Shown here piece after piece: positions 1-8,835 of a stretch of 64,000 nt of DNA. Position numbers and translations under genes: made by a program. The stretch spans positions 1 through 64,000 of the forward strand of contig NZ_JAUNTN010000015.1 in assembly GCF_030538695.1 (NCBI RefSeq), written 5' to 3'. The notes beneath the pieces are model-generated. The model saw only the letters and a program-made list of their open reading frames with translations. It was not told the DNA's origin and did not search any database. The stretch is from Paracoccus sp. (in: a-proteobacteria) (GTDB lineage: Bacteria; Pseudomonadota; Alphaproteobacteria; Rhodobacterales; Rhodobacteraceae). Positions within the stretch are counted from its first letter, which is position 1. Every line of letters starts with the position of its first letter.

Positions 1-679
1 ATGATCGAGCGTGCTTGAATGTGCGAGAAATAGGGGTAGTTGGGTGGTTATGCACTAAAATCAAAGCGCTGGCGTTCAGCTCCAGTGCGCGCCGCATGAT
101 TTCACGGGGATAGACCGGGACGTGATCGACGGTGCCTTGCGCCTGTTCCTCATCCGCGATCAGCACATTCTTGCGATCCAGATAAAGGACGCGGAACTGT
201 TCCGTTTCGCGGTGGGACATGGCGGTGTGGCAATAGTCCAGCAGCGCATCCCAACCGGACAGAACCGGGCGGTGCATCACGCGGGACCGGGCCATGCGGG
301 TTGCTGCGGCCTCGACGATTTTCAATTCGGTAATCACGGCAGGGCCAACGCCGGGAACTGCCGCCAGCCGGGCCGGGCTGGCCGAAATCACCCGGTTGAA
401 ATCCCCGAAAACCTCCAGCAGGCGCCGGGCGAGGGGCTTCATATCCTGGCGCGGCACGGCGCGGAACAGGATCAGTTCCAGCAGCTCATACTCGGGCATT
501 GCCGCCGCGCCGCCTGCCATGAACCGTTCGCGCAGCCGGGCGCGGTGATCGGCAAGGTAAGAGGGTGCCCGTGTTTTAGGCGCGGGCACCTCGTCAGAGG
601 CACCGCCACTGCCCGGAATCGCCTCGACAGGCTGAAACAGCGGCATTGAGACATCGGAAAAGGCATGATTCGTGCTCAT
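1..679 (-). CDS. radC: RadC-family JAB/MPN protein, cut by window edge, aberrant C-terminal part
   Basis: Start is ATG at 679 (MSTNHAFSDV). After a variable N-terminus (residues 1-45) the protein shows the RadC UPF0758 pattern: a helix-hairpin-helix region containing VPGVGPAVITELK, then the JAB metalloprotease-like domain with QGTVDHVPVYPREIMRRA and ALILVHNHP. Family members continue HNHPSGDPTPS with an Asp ligand 10 residues after the second His. Here the frame stays open to base 2 but reads TTPISRTFKHARS, with no SGD and no Asp, and base composition drops to about 43% GC over the last 70 bases. The last metal ligand is therefore missing in what can be seen. RadC's cellular role is poorly defined and the old DNA-repair label is doubtful. 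It ends 43 bases upstream of nothing on its own strand: dnaJ lies in the same orientation behind it. Confidence 0.82.
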   Translation of the reverse strand, partial: MSTNHAFSDVSMPLFQPVEAIPGSGGASDEVPAPKTRAPSYLADHRARLRERFMAGGAAAMPEYELLELILFRAVPRQDMKPLARRLLEVFGDFNRVISASPARLAAVPGVGPAVITELKIVEAAATRMARSRVMHRPVLSGWDALLDYCHTAMSHRETEQFRVLYLDRKNVLIADEEQAQGTVDHVPVYPREIMRRALELNASALILVHNHPTTPISRTFKHARS

Positions 680-721
680 GCCCCAGCTTTGCACGAAAAC
701 CCTGAAGATTCCGTTAACGGC

Positions 722-1879
722 TTAGCTGGTCATGCCTTCCCAAAAGCTTTTCACCTTGTCGAAAAAGCTGGTGGTTTGCGGGTTGTTGTCGGCTTTGACG
801 CCTTCGAACTCGCGCAGCAGCTCTTTTTGGCGGGCGGTCAGATTGACCGGGGTTTCGACCAGCAATTCGATCAGCATATCGCCTGCCTCGCCGCCGCGTC
901 CGTTGTGGCGCAGGGGGGGCATCCCCTTGCCGCGCAGGCGCATCTGGCGGCCAGACTGGCTGCCGGCGGGAACCTTGACGCGCGAGCGGCCACCGTCGAT
1001 GGTTGGCACTTCGACCTCGCCGCCAAGCGCGGCTGTCACCATGCTGACCGGCACCTGACAGGCCAGCATCCGGCCGTCTCGGGCGAAGATCTCGTGCTGG
1101 CGGACCTCAAGGAAAATATACAGATCACCTGCTGGGCCACCGCGCATCCCGGCTTCGCCCTCGCCGGCAAGGCGGATGCGGGTGCCGGTTTCAACGCCTG
1201 CCGGGATGTTGACGGCCAGCGCGCGCTCGCGTTCGATCCGGCCTTGGCCGTGACATTCCTTGCAGGGGTTTTTGACGATCTGGCCCGCGCCGTTACAGGT
1301 CGGGCAACTGCGTTCGACGGTAAAGAAACCCTGCTGCGCGCGGACCTTGCCCATGCCTGCGCAGGTGGGACAGGTCTGCGGTTCTGCCGCGCCCTCGGCC
1401 CCGGTGCCGTTGCAGGCCCCGCAGGCGGTCGAGCCGGGAACGGTGATGGTTTTCTGTGCGCCGGTGAAGGCTTCCTCCAGCGTGATGCGCAGGTCATAGC
1501 GCAGGTCGGCGCCACGGCTGGCGCGACTGCGGGGAGTGCCGCCGCGCTGGCCCATGAAGTCCCCGAACAGATCTTCGAACACATCGGCGAAGGCCGAGCC
1601 GAAATCGCCGCCGGGATGACCGCGCCCGCCGCCAAAGCCGCCGCCCATGCCGCCATCAAAGGCTGCGTGGCCAAAGCGGTCGTAAGCCGCCTTTTTCTGC
1701 GGGTCTTTCAGGCAGTCGTAGGCTTCGTTCACCTCTTTGAACTGCGCTTCGGAATTGGCGCAAGACCCGTTGCGGTCGGGGTGAAGCTCTTTGGCTTTTT
1801 GACGATAGGCTTTCTTGATCTCATTGGCGGAAGCGCCGCGATCAATGCCAAGCGTCTGATAATAGTCGTTTTTTGCCAT
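722..1879 (-). CDS. dnaJ: Chaperone protein DnaJ
   Basis: Hsp40 co-chaperone that delivers unfolded clients to DnaK and stimulates its ATPase in the cytoplasm. The 385-residue product is full length. The J domain opens [12 protein letters not shown] and has the HPD motif at residues 33-35. A Gly/Phe-rich linker follows ([13 protein letters not shown]). The zinc-binding domain has four CxxCxGxG-type repeats ([32 protein letters not shown]), then the substrate-binding C-terminal domain. It lies 90 bases downstream of dnaK on the same strand, separated by a hairpin at 1926-1953, so it should share the dnaK heat-shock promoter with possible attenuation between the genes. Confidence 0.98.
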   Translation of the reverse strand: MAKNDYYQTLGIDRGASANEIKKAYRQKAKELHPDRNGSCANSEAQFKEVNEAYDCLKDPQKKAAYDRFGHAAFDGGMGGGFGGGRGHPGGDFGSAFADVFEDLFGDFMGQRGGTPRSRASRGADLRYDLRITLEEAFTGAQKTITVPGSTACGACNGTGAEGAAEPQTCPTCAGMGKVRAQQGFFTVERSCPTCNGAGQIVKNPCKECHGQGRIERERALAVNIPAGVETGTRIRLAGEGEAGMRGGPAGDLYIFLEVRQHEIFARDGRMLACQVPVSMVTAALGGEVEVPTIDGGRSRVKVPAGSQSGRQMRLRGKGMPPLRHNGRGGEAGDMLIELLVETPVNLTARQKELLREFEGVKADNNPQTTSFFDKVKSFWEGMTS

Positions 1880-1921
1880 ATTCGTCCTGCCAGTGGCCGG
1901 GCTGTCGCCGGGGCGGGATAG

Positions 1922-1953
1922 GAAAGGCCGGCCCGCGCCGTGGCGGACCGGCC
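1922..1953 (-). terminator. dnaK-dnaJ intergenic hairpin (partial terminator or processing site)
   Basis: On the minus strand GGCCGGTCCGC (1953-1943) pairs with GCGGGCCGGCC (1936-1926), 11 pairs with one G-U wobble and a 6-base loop, followed by TTTCC. It lies after the dnaK stop and before dnaJ. The short T tract suggests partial termination or mRNA-end protection rather than a full stop. Confidence 0.6.
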
Positions 1954-1969
1954 CGGTTCTGTCCTGCGC

Positions 1970-3886
1970 TTACTTGCGCTTGTCTTCGCCAAGATCCTCG
2001 AAGTCGGCATCCACGATGTCGTCGTCGGTGGCGCGGGGGCCGTCAACGTCCTCATCGGTGGCATCGTCGCCTTCGCCCTGGCTGGCTTTGTAGATGGCTT
2101 CACCCAGCTTCATCGAGGCGTCCATGACGTTCTGGATGCCGCCCTTGATCTTGCCGGCGTCATCGCCTTTCAGCGTGTCCTCCAGCGCGGTCACGGCCAG
2201 TTCGATCGCCTCGACGGTCGAGCCGTCCACCTTGTCGCCGTGTTCTTCCAGCGATTTGCGGGTCGAGTGGATCAGGCTTTCGGCCTGATTGCGGGCCTCG
2301 ACCAGCTCACGGCGCTGTTTGTCGGCGTCGGCATTGGCCTCGGCGTCCTTCACCATGCGGTCGATGTCCTCATCCGAGAGGCCACCCGATGCCTGAATGG
2401 TGATTTTCTGCTCTTTGCCGGTGCCTTTATCCTTGGCCGAGACCGAGACAATGCCGTTCGCGTCGATGTCGAAGGTCACTTCGATCTGCGGCATACCGCG
2501 CGGTGCGGGCGGGATGTTTTCAAGGTTGAACTGACCCAACAGCTTGTTATCCGCAGCCATTTCCCGTTCACCCTGGAACACCCGGATGGTCACGGCACCC
2601 TGATTGTCCTCGGCAGTCGAGAAGATCTGCGATTTCTTGGTCGGGATGGTGGTATTGCGGTCGATCAGGCGGGTAAACACACCGCCAAGCGTCTCGATCC
2701 CCAGCGAAAGCGGGGTTACGTCCAGCAGCACCACGTCCTTGACGTCGCCTTGCAGAACACCACCCTGAATTGCCGCGCCCAGCGCCACGACCTCATCGGG
2801 GTTCACGCCTTTGTGCGGTTCCTTGCCAAAGAACTTGGTCACTTCCTCGATCACCAGCGGCATCCGGGTCTGACCGCCGACAAGGATCACCTCGTCAATG
2901 TCGCCTTTGGACAGGCCGGCGTCTTTCAATGCCTCCTGAACCGGCTTCATGGTGCGCTTGACCAGCTCACCCACGAGGCTGTCCAGCTTGGCACGGGTCA
3001 GTTTCACGACCAGATGCAGCGGCGTCCCCGAGTTCGGGTCCATGCTGATGAACGGCTGGTTGATTTCGGTCTGGCTGGCCGAGGACAGCTCGATCTTGGC
3101 CTTTTCGGCGGCCTCTTTCAGACGCTGAAGCGCCATCTTGTCCTTGGTCAGATCGACGCCGTGTTCTTTCTTGAACTCATCCGCCAGATAGCTGACGATT
3201 TTCATGTCGAAGTCTTCGCCGCCAAGGAACGTGTCCCCGTTGGTCGATTTCACCTCGAACAGCCCGTCGTCGATTTCCAGAATGGTGATGTCGAAAGTGC
3301 CGCCGCCAAGGTCATAAACCGCGATGGTCTTGGTGTCTTTCTTGTCCAGACCATAGGCCAGCGCAGCAGCGGTCGGTTCGTTGATGATGCGCAGCACCTC
3401 AAGGCCCGCGATCTTGCCCGCGTCCTTGGTCGCCTGACGCTGAGCGTCGTTGAAATAGGCCGGAACGGTGATGACGGCCTGAGTCACGGCCTCACCCAGA
3501 TAGGATTCGGCGGTTTCCTTCATCTTGGAGAGGATCATCGCGCTGACCTGCGCGGGGGAATATTTCTCGCCCCGGACCTCAACCCAGGCGTCGCCATTGC
3601 CGCCATCTACGATGGCATAGGGAACAAGGCCCTTGTCCTTTTCAACCTCGGCGTCGGTGACGCGGCGGCCGATCAGGCGCTTGACGGCGAAAACGGTGTT
3701 GGTGGGGTTGGTGACGGCCTGACGCTTGGCGGGCTGGCCGACCAGTCGCTCAGTGTCGGTAAAGCCGACGATCGAGGGCGTGGTGCGTGCGCCTTCGCTG
3801 TTTTCGATGACCTTGGGCTGGCTGCCGTCCATGATGGCGACGCAGCTATTGGTGGTTCCGAGGTCGATCCCGATAACTTTCGACAT
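1970..3886 (-). CDS. dnaK: Molecular chaperone DnaK (Hsp70)
   Basis: ATP-dependent Hsp70 chaperone of the cytoplasm. The start was set at ATG 3886 ([15 protein letters not shown]), preceded by AAGAAAGG. The open frame runs further upstream but its sequence there is not Hsp70-like. The 638-residue product has the usual length. The nucleotide-binding domain has the phosphate loop [25 protein letters not shown] and the GGGTFDITI loop. The linker is [15 protein letters not shown], followed by the substrate-binding domain, a helical lid and an acidic tail ([11 protein letters not shown]...[13 protein letters not shown]). dnaJ follows on the same strand. An RpoH-type promoter lies about 110 bases upstream. 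Confidence 0.98.
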   Translation of the reverse strand: MSKVIGIDLGTTNSCVAIMDGSQPKVIENSEGARTTPSIVGFTDTERLVGQPAKRQAVTNPTNTVFAVKRLIGRRVTDAEVEKDKGLVPYAIVDGGNGDAWVEVRGEKYSPAQVSAMILSKMKETAESYLGEAVTQAVITVPAYFNDAQRQATKDAGKIAGLEVLRIINEPTAAALAYGLDKKDTKTIAVYDLGGGTFDITILEIDDGLFEVKSTNGDTFLGGEDFDMKIVSYLADEFKKEHGVDLTKDKMALQRLKEAAEKAKIELSSASQTEINQPFISMDPNSGTPLHLVVKLTRAKLDSLVGELVKRTMKPVQEALKDAGLSKGDIDEVILVGGQTRMPLVIEEVTKFFGKEPHKGVNPDEVVALGAAIQGGVLQGDVKDVVLLDVTPLSLGIETLGGVFTRLIDRNTTIPTKKSQIFSTAEDNQGAVTIRVFQGEREMAADNKLLGQFNLENIPPAPRGMPQIEVTFDIDANGIVSVSAKDKGTGKEQKITIQASGGLSDEDIDRMVKDAEANADADKQRRELVEARNQAESLIHSTRKSLEEHGDKVDGSTVEAIELAVTALEDTLKGDDAGKIKGGIQNVMDASMKLGEAIYKASQGEGDDATDEDVDGPRATDDDIVDADFEDLGEDKRK

Positions 3887-4005
3887 ATTCTTATGACCTT
3901 TCTTGCGGCGATATTCAGGCTTGCGGGTCCGTTCCGGCCCCCGTGGCCCGATCCCTTGGTTCATGGCCCCGGCGCGCATACGCCCCGGAACCGGCTTTCG
4001 GCTGG

Positions 4006-4036
4006 CTATATAGGTTTCGCGGCTGGCCCCTTCAAG
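4006..4036 (-). promoter_or_regulatory. RpoH (sigma-32) promoter of dnaK
   Basis: On the minus strand CTTG (4036-4033) is followed after 18 bases by CCTATATAG (4014-4006). This matches the published alphaproteobacterial RpoH consensus CTTG-N17/18-CYTATNTNNG at every fixed position. Predicted transcription start is near 3998, giving a leader of about 110 bases to the dnaK ATG. The promoter begins 19 bases beyond the stop codon of the preceding permease gene. Confidence 0.85.
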
Positions 4037-4054
4037 CACTCTGACCGGCAGAAA

Positions 4055-4936
4055 TCATCGGCCTGCCGACCAACTGAGCGATTGCGCGTTGCGGGTGACG
4101 AATTCGCCCATCAGCCCGACCATCAGCAGCGTCAGAGACACATAGATCGGATATTCAAGGTTCGAATTGTGGGGGTTGTAGTTGATAAACACGAATCCCC
4201 GCGTCTGGTCGATGATGTGGAACAGCGGGTTCCAGTCGAACAGCGCCACCATGAAGCCCGGCAGGCTGTTGGCGACAAACATCTTGCCCGAGGCGATCAT
4301 GTTCCCGCGCTGATAAAACAGCTTCATAACGCCCACGCCCTTGGGCCACCACGGTTCCGCCGCCAGAAACACCATGCCGGCGCAGACGCCGCTGAACCAG
4401 GCCAGCAGGAACATGCCAAAAGCCTGAAACGGTTTGTCGATATGGATGGGTTCAATGGCAAGGCTGTAAAAGCCAAGGATGACGAACAGGCTAAGCGTCT
4501 GCTTATACAGCACGGCCAGCGTCGAGGAGACGATCAGGATAAAGGTGTTGATTGGCTGGTGCTTGGTCATTGCATCCAGCGCATTGCCGGCGCCGACCGC
4601 GCCGACCGTCTGGGTATGGGTCAGGAACATGAAAATCCCCGACAGGATATACAGGATAAAATCGCCGCGGATGGGCGAGCTGCGCACCCCAAGCGCCAGA
4701 TACAACAGCAAAAACACGGACACCATGACCATGGCGGTCACGATGTTCTGCACCAGCCCCCAGATAGGGCTGCGGTCGGACTTGCGGATATTGTGGACCG
4801 TCACCTCAAAAATCAGGGCAGCGGTGATGAACGCGCTGCCGATCATGCTGGTATTCTGACGTCCGCCGAACATTTGCCGCCCAATCCGTTTGTTGAGGAT
4901 GGCAAGATGCTTGCCGTTCCAGAATGGCGCGATCAT
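4055..4936 (-). CDS. ABC-2 type permease, polysaccharide export (KpsM/Wzm-like)
   Basis: Inner-membrane subunit of an ABC-2 transporter of the kind that exports capsule or O-antigen polysaccharide. About 293 residues from ATG 4936 (MIAPFWNGKHLAILNKRIG); an in-frame TTG sits at 4945. About six hydrophobic segments are visible, for example WGLVQNIVTAMVMVSVFLLL and FILYILSGIFMFLTHTQTVG. The C-terminal region carries LFDWNPLFHIIDQTRGF, a stretch typical of KpsM/RkpT/Wzm permeases. No ATPase partner (KpsT/Wzt) occurs in this window. Divergent from cysQ and close to kdsB, galU and glycosyltransferases, which fits glycan export. The substrate cannot be read from the sequence. Confidence 0.85.
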   Translation of the reverse strand: MIAPFWNGKHLAILNKRIGRQMFGGRQNTSMIGSAFITAALIFEVTVHNIRKSDRSPIWGLVQNIVTAMVMVSVFLLLYLALGVRSSPIRGDFILYILSGIFMFLTHTQTVGAVGAGNALDAMTKHQPINTFILIVSSTLAVLYKQTLSLFVILGFYSLAIEPIHIDKPFQAFGMFLLAWFSGVCAGMVFLAAEPWWPKGVGVMKLFYQRGNMIASGKMFVANSLPGFMVALFDWNPLFHIIDQTRGFVFINYNPHNSNLEYPIYVSLTLLMVGLMGEFVTRNAQSLSWSAGR

Positions 4937-5013
4937 AAAGGACAAGTGTTAAGATTCAATGAGCGACGCCCCCTTGTCGGGCAGCAAACCATGCCGGAGT
5001 GCAGGAAATGACC

Positions 5014-5811
5014 ATGGATTTCGAGAAATTGACCGCCGAGATGCGCCGTCTGGCCCTTCAGGCAGGCGCGAAGATCATGGAGATTTATGACGCTGACGGT
5101 TTCGATGTCCGCTCGAAATCTGATGATTCGCCGGTGACGGCGGCGGATGAGGCGGCGGATGCGCTGATTTCCGCCGGGTTGCGGGCGGCTTTCCCCGATG
5201 TGCCGCTTGTGACCGAGGAGCAATCCGCCAGCCACGGACAGGATGTCCGCACTTTCCTGATCGTCGATCCGCTGGACGGCACCAAAGAGTTCATCAACCG
5301 CCGTGGCGATTTCACGGTGAATATCGCCTATGTCCAAGATGGCGTGCCGCTGCGGGGGGTGGTCTATGCCCCGGCCAAGGGGCGGCTGTTCTATACCCTT
5401 CCCGATGGGCGCAGCGTCGAGGAAACCGGTCCCTTTGGCGATCAGCCGGGTGAGGTCGCGCCGATTGGCGTCAACGCCATGCCGGATAACCGGGGGCTGA
5501 TGGTGGTGGCCTCGAAATCGCACCGCGATCAGGCGACCGATGATTATATCAACCAATATGCCGTGCGTGACATGACCAGCGCGGGGTCTTCGCTGAAGTT
5601 CTGTCTGGTCGCCACGGGTGAGGCCGACCTTTACCCGCGCCTTGGCCGCACGATGGAATGGGATACCGCTGCCGGTGATGCCGTGCTGCGCGGTGCGGGG
5701 GGCGAGGTCGTGCGTTTCGACGATCACACCACCTTTGTCTATGGCAAGCCGGGCTTTGAAAACCCGTTCTTTATTGCCTATGCGCCCGGCGTTTTGCTGG
5801 CCCAAGCCTGA
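5014..5811 (+). CDS. cysQ: 3'(2'),5'-bisphosphate nucleotidase CysQ
   Basis: Hydrolyses 3'-phosphoadenosine 5'-phosphate (PAP) to AMP. PAP is produced by PAPS-dependent sulfotransferases and by sulfate assimilation. Member of the Mg-dependent, Li-sensitive inositol-monophosphatase superfamily. Metal-site motifs are visible: SPVTAADEAAD, the EE of VTEEQSA, DPLDGTKEF and EWDTAAGDAVL. ATG 5014 (MDFEKL) has AGGA 7 bases upstream; ATG 5008 and GTG 4999 are in-frame alternatives. Its stop overlaps the kdsB start (TGATG), so the two are translationally coupled. A sulfotransferase gene lies 8 kb downstream in the same glycan region. Confidence 0.93.
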   Translation: MDFEKLTAEMRRLALQAGAKIMEIYDADGFDVRSKSDDSPVTAADEAADALISAGLRAAFPDVPLVTEEQSASHGQDVRTFLIVDPLDGTKEFINRRGDFTVNIAYVQDGVPLRGVVYAPAKGRLFYTLPDGRSVEETGPFGDQPGEVAPIGVNAMPDNRGLMVVASKSHRDQATDDYINQYAVRDMTSAGSSLKFCLVATGEADLYPRLGRTMEWDTAAGDAVLRGAGGEVVRFDDHTTFVYGKPGFENPFFIAYAPGVLLAQA

Positions 5812-6611
5812 TGCAGACGGTTATCGTCATTCCGGCCCGTTATGCGTCCAGCCGCTATCCGGGCAAGCCGCTGGTGGAATTGCGCGGCGCTTCGGGGCAG
5901 GCGCGCAGTCTGATCCGGCGGTCGTGGGATGCGGCGCAGGCGGTGCCGGGCATTGACCGGGTGATCGTGGCGACCGACGATGACCGTATCGCGGATCACG
6001 CGCGGGGCTTCGGGGCCGAGGTCGCCATGACCAGTCCTGACGCCCGCAATGGCACCGAGCGCGTGGCCGAGGCCGTCGCCAACCTGGGGCTGACCCCGGA
6101 AATCGTGGTCAATCTGCAAGGTGATGCGCCGCTGACGCCGGCCTGGTTCATCAGCGACCTGATTGCCGGGCTGCGGGCTGATCCGGCAGCGGATATTGCC
6201 ACGCCGGTTCTGCAATGCACCGGCCAGATGCGTGCCGATCTGCTGGCCGATCGTGCGGCGGGCCGGGTTGGTGGCACGACAGCGGTGTTCGGCCATGACG
6301 GGCAAGGGCTGTATTTCTCGAAAGAGGTCATCCCCTATGTCGGGCATGAGATTGCCCCGGATGCGCCTTCGCCGGTGTTTCATCATGTCGGCGTTTATGC
6401 CTATCGCCCGCAGGCGCTGGCGGCCTATCCCGGTTGGGGCGAGGGGGTTCTGGAAAAGCTGGAAGGGCTGGAGCAGTTGCGCTTTCTGGAACGTGGCCGC
6501 CGGGTGCTGTGCGTTCAGGTGGAATCGCGCGGTCGGCAATTCTGGGAGCTGAACAACCCGTCAGATGTGGCCAAGCTGGAAGCCATGATGGCTGAAATGG
6601 GGCTGGACTGA
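5811..6611 (+). CDS. kdsB: 3-deoxy-manno-octulosonate cytidylyltransferase (CMP-Kdo synthetase)
   Basis: Activates Kdo with CTP to CMP-Kdo for lipopolysaccharide inner core or for the Kdo linker of capsules. The 266-residue protein has the KdsB N-terminal signature IPARYASSRYPGKPLVE, then ATDDDRI, MTSPDARNGTERVAE, VNLQGDAPL and FHHVGVYAYR, ending in an LEQLRFLERG-type region. The family is usually 245-260 residues. Starts inside the cysQ stop codon and is followed 4 bases later by a glycosyltransferase. kdsD (arabinose 5-phosphate isomerase) lies at 31 kb. Whether this copy serves LPS or a capsule (KpsU role) is not decidable here; its neighbours favour a surface glycan. Confidence 0.95.
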   Translation: MQTVIVIPARYASSRYPGKPLVELRGASGQARSLIRRSWDAAQAVPGIDRVIVATDDDRIADHARGFGAEVAMTSPDARNGTERVAEAVANLGLTPEIVVNLQGDAPLTPAWFISDLIAGLRADPAADIATPVLQCTGQMRADLLADRAAGRVGGTTAVFGHDGQGLYFSKEVIPYVGHEIAPDAPSPVFHHVGVYAYRPQALAAYPGWGEGVLEKLEGLEQLRFLERGRRVLCVQVESRGRQFWELNNPSDVAKLEAMMAEMGLD

Positions 6612-6615
6612 TCCC

Positions 6616-7794
6616 ATGCGGGTGTCGGTGGTCGTGACCTCTCGGCACCGGCCCGACTCGCTGGCGCTTTGTCTGCACGCGCTGTCGCTGCAAACCCATC
6701 CTGCGTTCGAGGTGATCCTGATTGCCGATCCGGGCAGCATCCTGACGCGACCGGATCTGCCCCTGCGGCGCGTGGTGTTTGATGTGCCAAACATCAGCCG
6801 CGCCCGAAACATCGGTATCGCGCGGGCGGCGGGGGATGTGGTTGCCTTTATCGATGATGATGCGGTGGCGGAACCAAGCTGGCTGGCCCGGCTGACCGCG
6901 CCGTTCGCGGATGCGCGGGTGGATGCGGCGACGGGGTTCACGCGCGGACCGGATGGTATCGGCTGGCAGGTCCGGGCCGAGCGGATCAGCCGTGATGGTC
7001 GCGCCGCAACCCTGCCCGCGCCGCAGGAAACACAGCTTTTCCCCGCGCTTGAGCAGATCAGCACCATTGGCACCAACTGCGCCTTTCGTCGGGCGGCACT
7101 GGTGCAGGTCGGTGGCTTCGACCCGGATTTCGCCTTTCATCTGGACGAAAGCGATGTGAACATGCGGCTGGCGGCGGTGCGGCCTGACGGGCTGACGGCG
7201 GTGGTGCCGGGCGCCGAGGTCACGCATGGGCTGGCCGCCAGCGCCCGCCGTGACCGGGTGCCGACGGATCTTTACGACATTGGCCGCTCTCATGCGATTT
7301 TTGCGCGCAAGCATGGCGGCGGTGATGATTGGGTCGCCGCTGCACAGCGCAAACGGCTGATTCGCGCTATGCTGTCGGGGGCGCTGGATCCGTTCGGCAT
7401 CGCGCCGCTGCTCAAACGGCTGGATCAAGGGCGCAGGGCGGGGGCTGTGACTGCGATAAAACCGCCGATGCGCCAATTTCCGCCTGCGCCTGATTTCCGG
7501 CCCATGCCCCGGCGTCAACATGACCACCATCTGCTGAGTGGCTGGCAATGGCAGGCGCAAGCTTTGCGCGCGCAGGCTGCTGCGCTGGTCGCGCAGGGGA
7601 ATGTGGTTACGCTGATCCTGTTCAGTCCCAGCTTTTTACCAGCGCGGTCAATGTTGACCCAAGGTGGCTGGTGGGAATGGCGCGGCGGATTATGGGGCGC
7701 GGACGGCCCCGGTGAGCCCCCTTTGCGCCTGACCCGAAAGGCGGCGCAGGCTGCGCGGATTGCGCGGCACATTTCCGCCGTCCGAGGTGGCTGA
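6616..7794 (+). CDS. Family 2 (GT-A) glycosyltransferase
   Basis: Transfers a sugar from a nucleotide-sugar donor to a growing glycan; donor and acceptor are unknown. The N-terminal GT-A fold spans residues 1-230: VSVVVTSRHRPDSLALCL, RARNIGIARAAGD, and the DxD-type metal site VAFIDDDAV, then GTNCAFRRAAL and FHLDESDVNMRL, which contains an acidic ED/ES-D catalytic-type motif. Residues 230-392 form a less conserved, Arg/Ala-rich extension with no clear membrane anchor. Four bases after kdsB in the same operon. A hairpin at 7891-7910 lies beyond its end. Confidence 0.85.
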   Translation: MRVSVVVTSRHRPDSLALCLHALSLQTHPAFEVILIADPGSILTRPDLPLRRVVFDVPNISRARNIGIARAAGDVVAFIDDDAVAEPSWLARLTAPFADARVDAATGFTRGPDGIGWQVRAERISRDGRAATLPAPQETQLFPALEQISTIGTNCAFRRAALVQVGGFDPDFAFHLDESDVNMRLAAVRPDGLTAVVPGAEVTHGLAASARRDRVPTDLYDIGRSHAIFARKHGGGDDWVAAAQRKRLIRAMLSGALDPFGIAPLLKRLDQGRRAGAVTAIKPPMRQFPPAPDFRPMPRRQHDHHLLSGWQWQAQALRAQAAALVAQGNVVTLILFSPSFLPARSMLTQGGWWEWRGGLWGADGPGEPPLRLTRKAAQAARIARHISAVRGG

Positions 7795-7890
7795 AACCGT
7801 ATTTTTGAAAGTCAGTTCAATTTGTTCAAAATGCTGGCGTGTCTTGCCAGGCATCTGTTATCAATATACCGGACGACATCTTATCGAAAG

Positions 7891-7925
7891 CCGCCGGTGA
7901 TTCCGGGCGGTTGCTTTATTATAAT
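7891..7925 (+). promoter_or_regulatory. Hairpin and perfect TATAAT ahead of galU
   Basis: CCGCCGG (7891-7897) and CCGGGCGG (7903-7910) form an imperfect 7-pair stem followed by TTGCTTTATT, and a perfect TATAAT lies at 7920-7925. No good -35 box was found 16-18 bases upstream. It may be the end of the cysQ-kdsB-glycosyltransferase transcript with a galU promoter overlapping it. The leader would be only about 13 bases, just long enough to hold the AAGGGG ribosome binding site at 7931. Confidence 0.35.
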
Positions 7926-7944
7926 ATCGCAAGGGGTTGTGGTT

Positions 7945-8832
7945 ATGCAACGCAAGGTCACGAAGGCGATTTTTCCGGTCGCCGGTTTGGGGACGCGCTT
8001 TCTTCCGGCGACGAAAAGCGTCCCGAAAGAAATCATGACACTGGTTGACCGTCCGTTGATCCAATACGCCATCGACGAGGCCCGCGCGGCGGGGATCAAG
8101 GAGTTCATCTTTGTGACCTCTCGCGGCAAGGGCGCGTTGGAGGATTATTTCGACCACGCGCACGAACTGGAATCCAACCTGCGCAAAGCGGGCAAGGACG
8201 ACCTGCTGGAATTGCTGCGTTCGACCAATATGGATTCGGGCGCGATTGCCTATCTGCGCCAGCACAAGGCGCTGGGGCTGGGTCATGCCGTCTGGTGCGC
8301 CCGTCGTCTGATCCATGACGAGCCTTTCGCCGTGATCCTGACCGATGACGTTATCAAGGGCGAGCCGCCCTGCCTTCAGCAGATGATCGAGGCCCATGCC
8401 GAGACCGGCGGTTCGATGGTTGCCACCATGGAAGTGCCGATGGAAAAGACCAAATCCTATGGCGTTCTGGATGTGTCCGAGGATATGGGCGCCATCGTCA
8501 AGGCGCGGGGCATGGTTGAAAAGCCCAAGGAAAACCCGCCGTCGAATCTGGCGGTGATCGGGCGCTATATCCTTGCCCCGACGGTCATGCAAAACCTGAA
8601 CAAGCTGCGGCAGGGTTCTGGCGGTGAAATCCAGTTGACCGACGCCATTGCGGATGAGATCGAAGCCGGGCGTGACGTTTACGGGCTGCGCTTCCGGGGG
8701 CAGCGTTACGACTGCGGCAGCAAGGCGGGCTTCTTGCAGGCGACCGTCGCCTTTGGTCTGGAGCGCGACGATCTGCGCGAAGAATTCGTCGATTATCTGT
8801 CTGCCGTCGTGGACGGAATCAGGAAGGACTAA
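7945..8832 (+). CDS. galU: UTP--glucose-1-phosphate uridylyltransferase
   Basis: Makes UDP-glucose from UTP and glucose 1-phosphate, the donor for glycans and the substrate of GalE. The start at ATG 7945 (MQRKVTKAIFPVAG) has AAGGGG 8 bases upstream. The open frame extends further upstream but without family similarity. The 295-residue product has the usual length. Motifs: nucleotide-binding GLGTRFLPATKSVPKE at residues 14-29, DRPLIQYAIDEA, ILTDDVI, MVEKPKENPPSNLAVIGRY and QRYDCGSKAGF. galE follows 3 bases later, so the two are cotranscribed and supply UDP-glucose and UDP-galactose to the glycosyltransferases downstream. Confidence 0.97.
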   Translation: MQRKVTKAIFPVAGLGTRFLPATKSVPKEIMTLVDRPLIQYAIDEARAAGIKEFIFVTSRGKGALEDYFDHAHELESNLRKAGKDDLLELLRSTNMDSGAIAYLRQHKALGLGHAVWCARRLIHDEPFAVILTDDVIKGEPPCLQQMIEAHAETGGSMVATMEVPMEKTKSYGVLDVSEDMGAIVKARGMVEKPKENPPSNLAVIGRYILAPTVMQNLNKLRQGSGGEIQLTDAIADEIEAGRDVYGLRFRGQRYDCGSKAGFLQATVAFGLERDDLREEFVDYLSAVVDGIRKD

Positions 8833-8835
8833 GCC

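Noticed and set aside
1940..5011. Very long plus-strand open frame of over 1000 codons opposite dnaK and the permease
   Set aside because: It is antisense to an unmistakable dnaK, has no ribosome binding site and no protein-like pattern. Long antisense frames are expected in GC-rich genomes.
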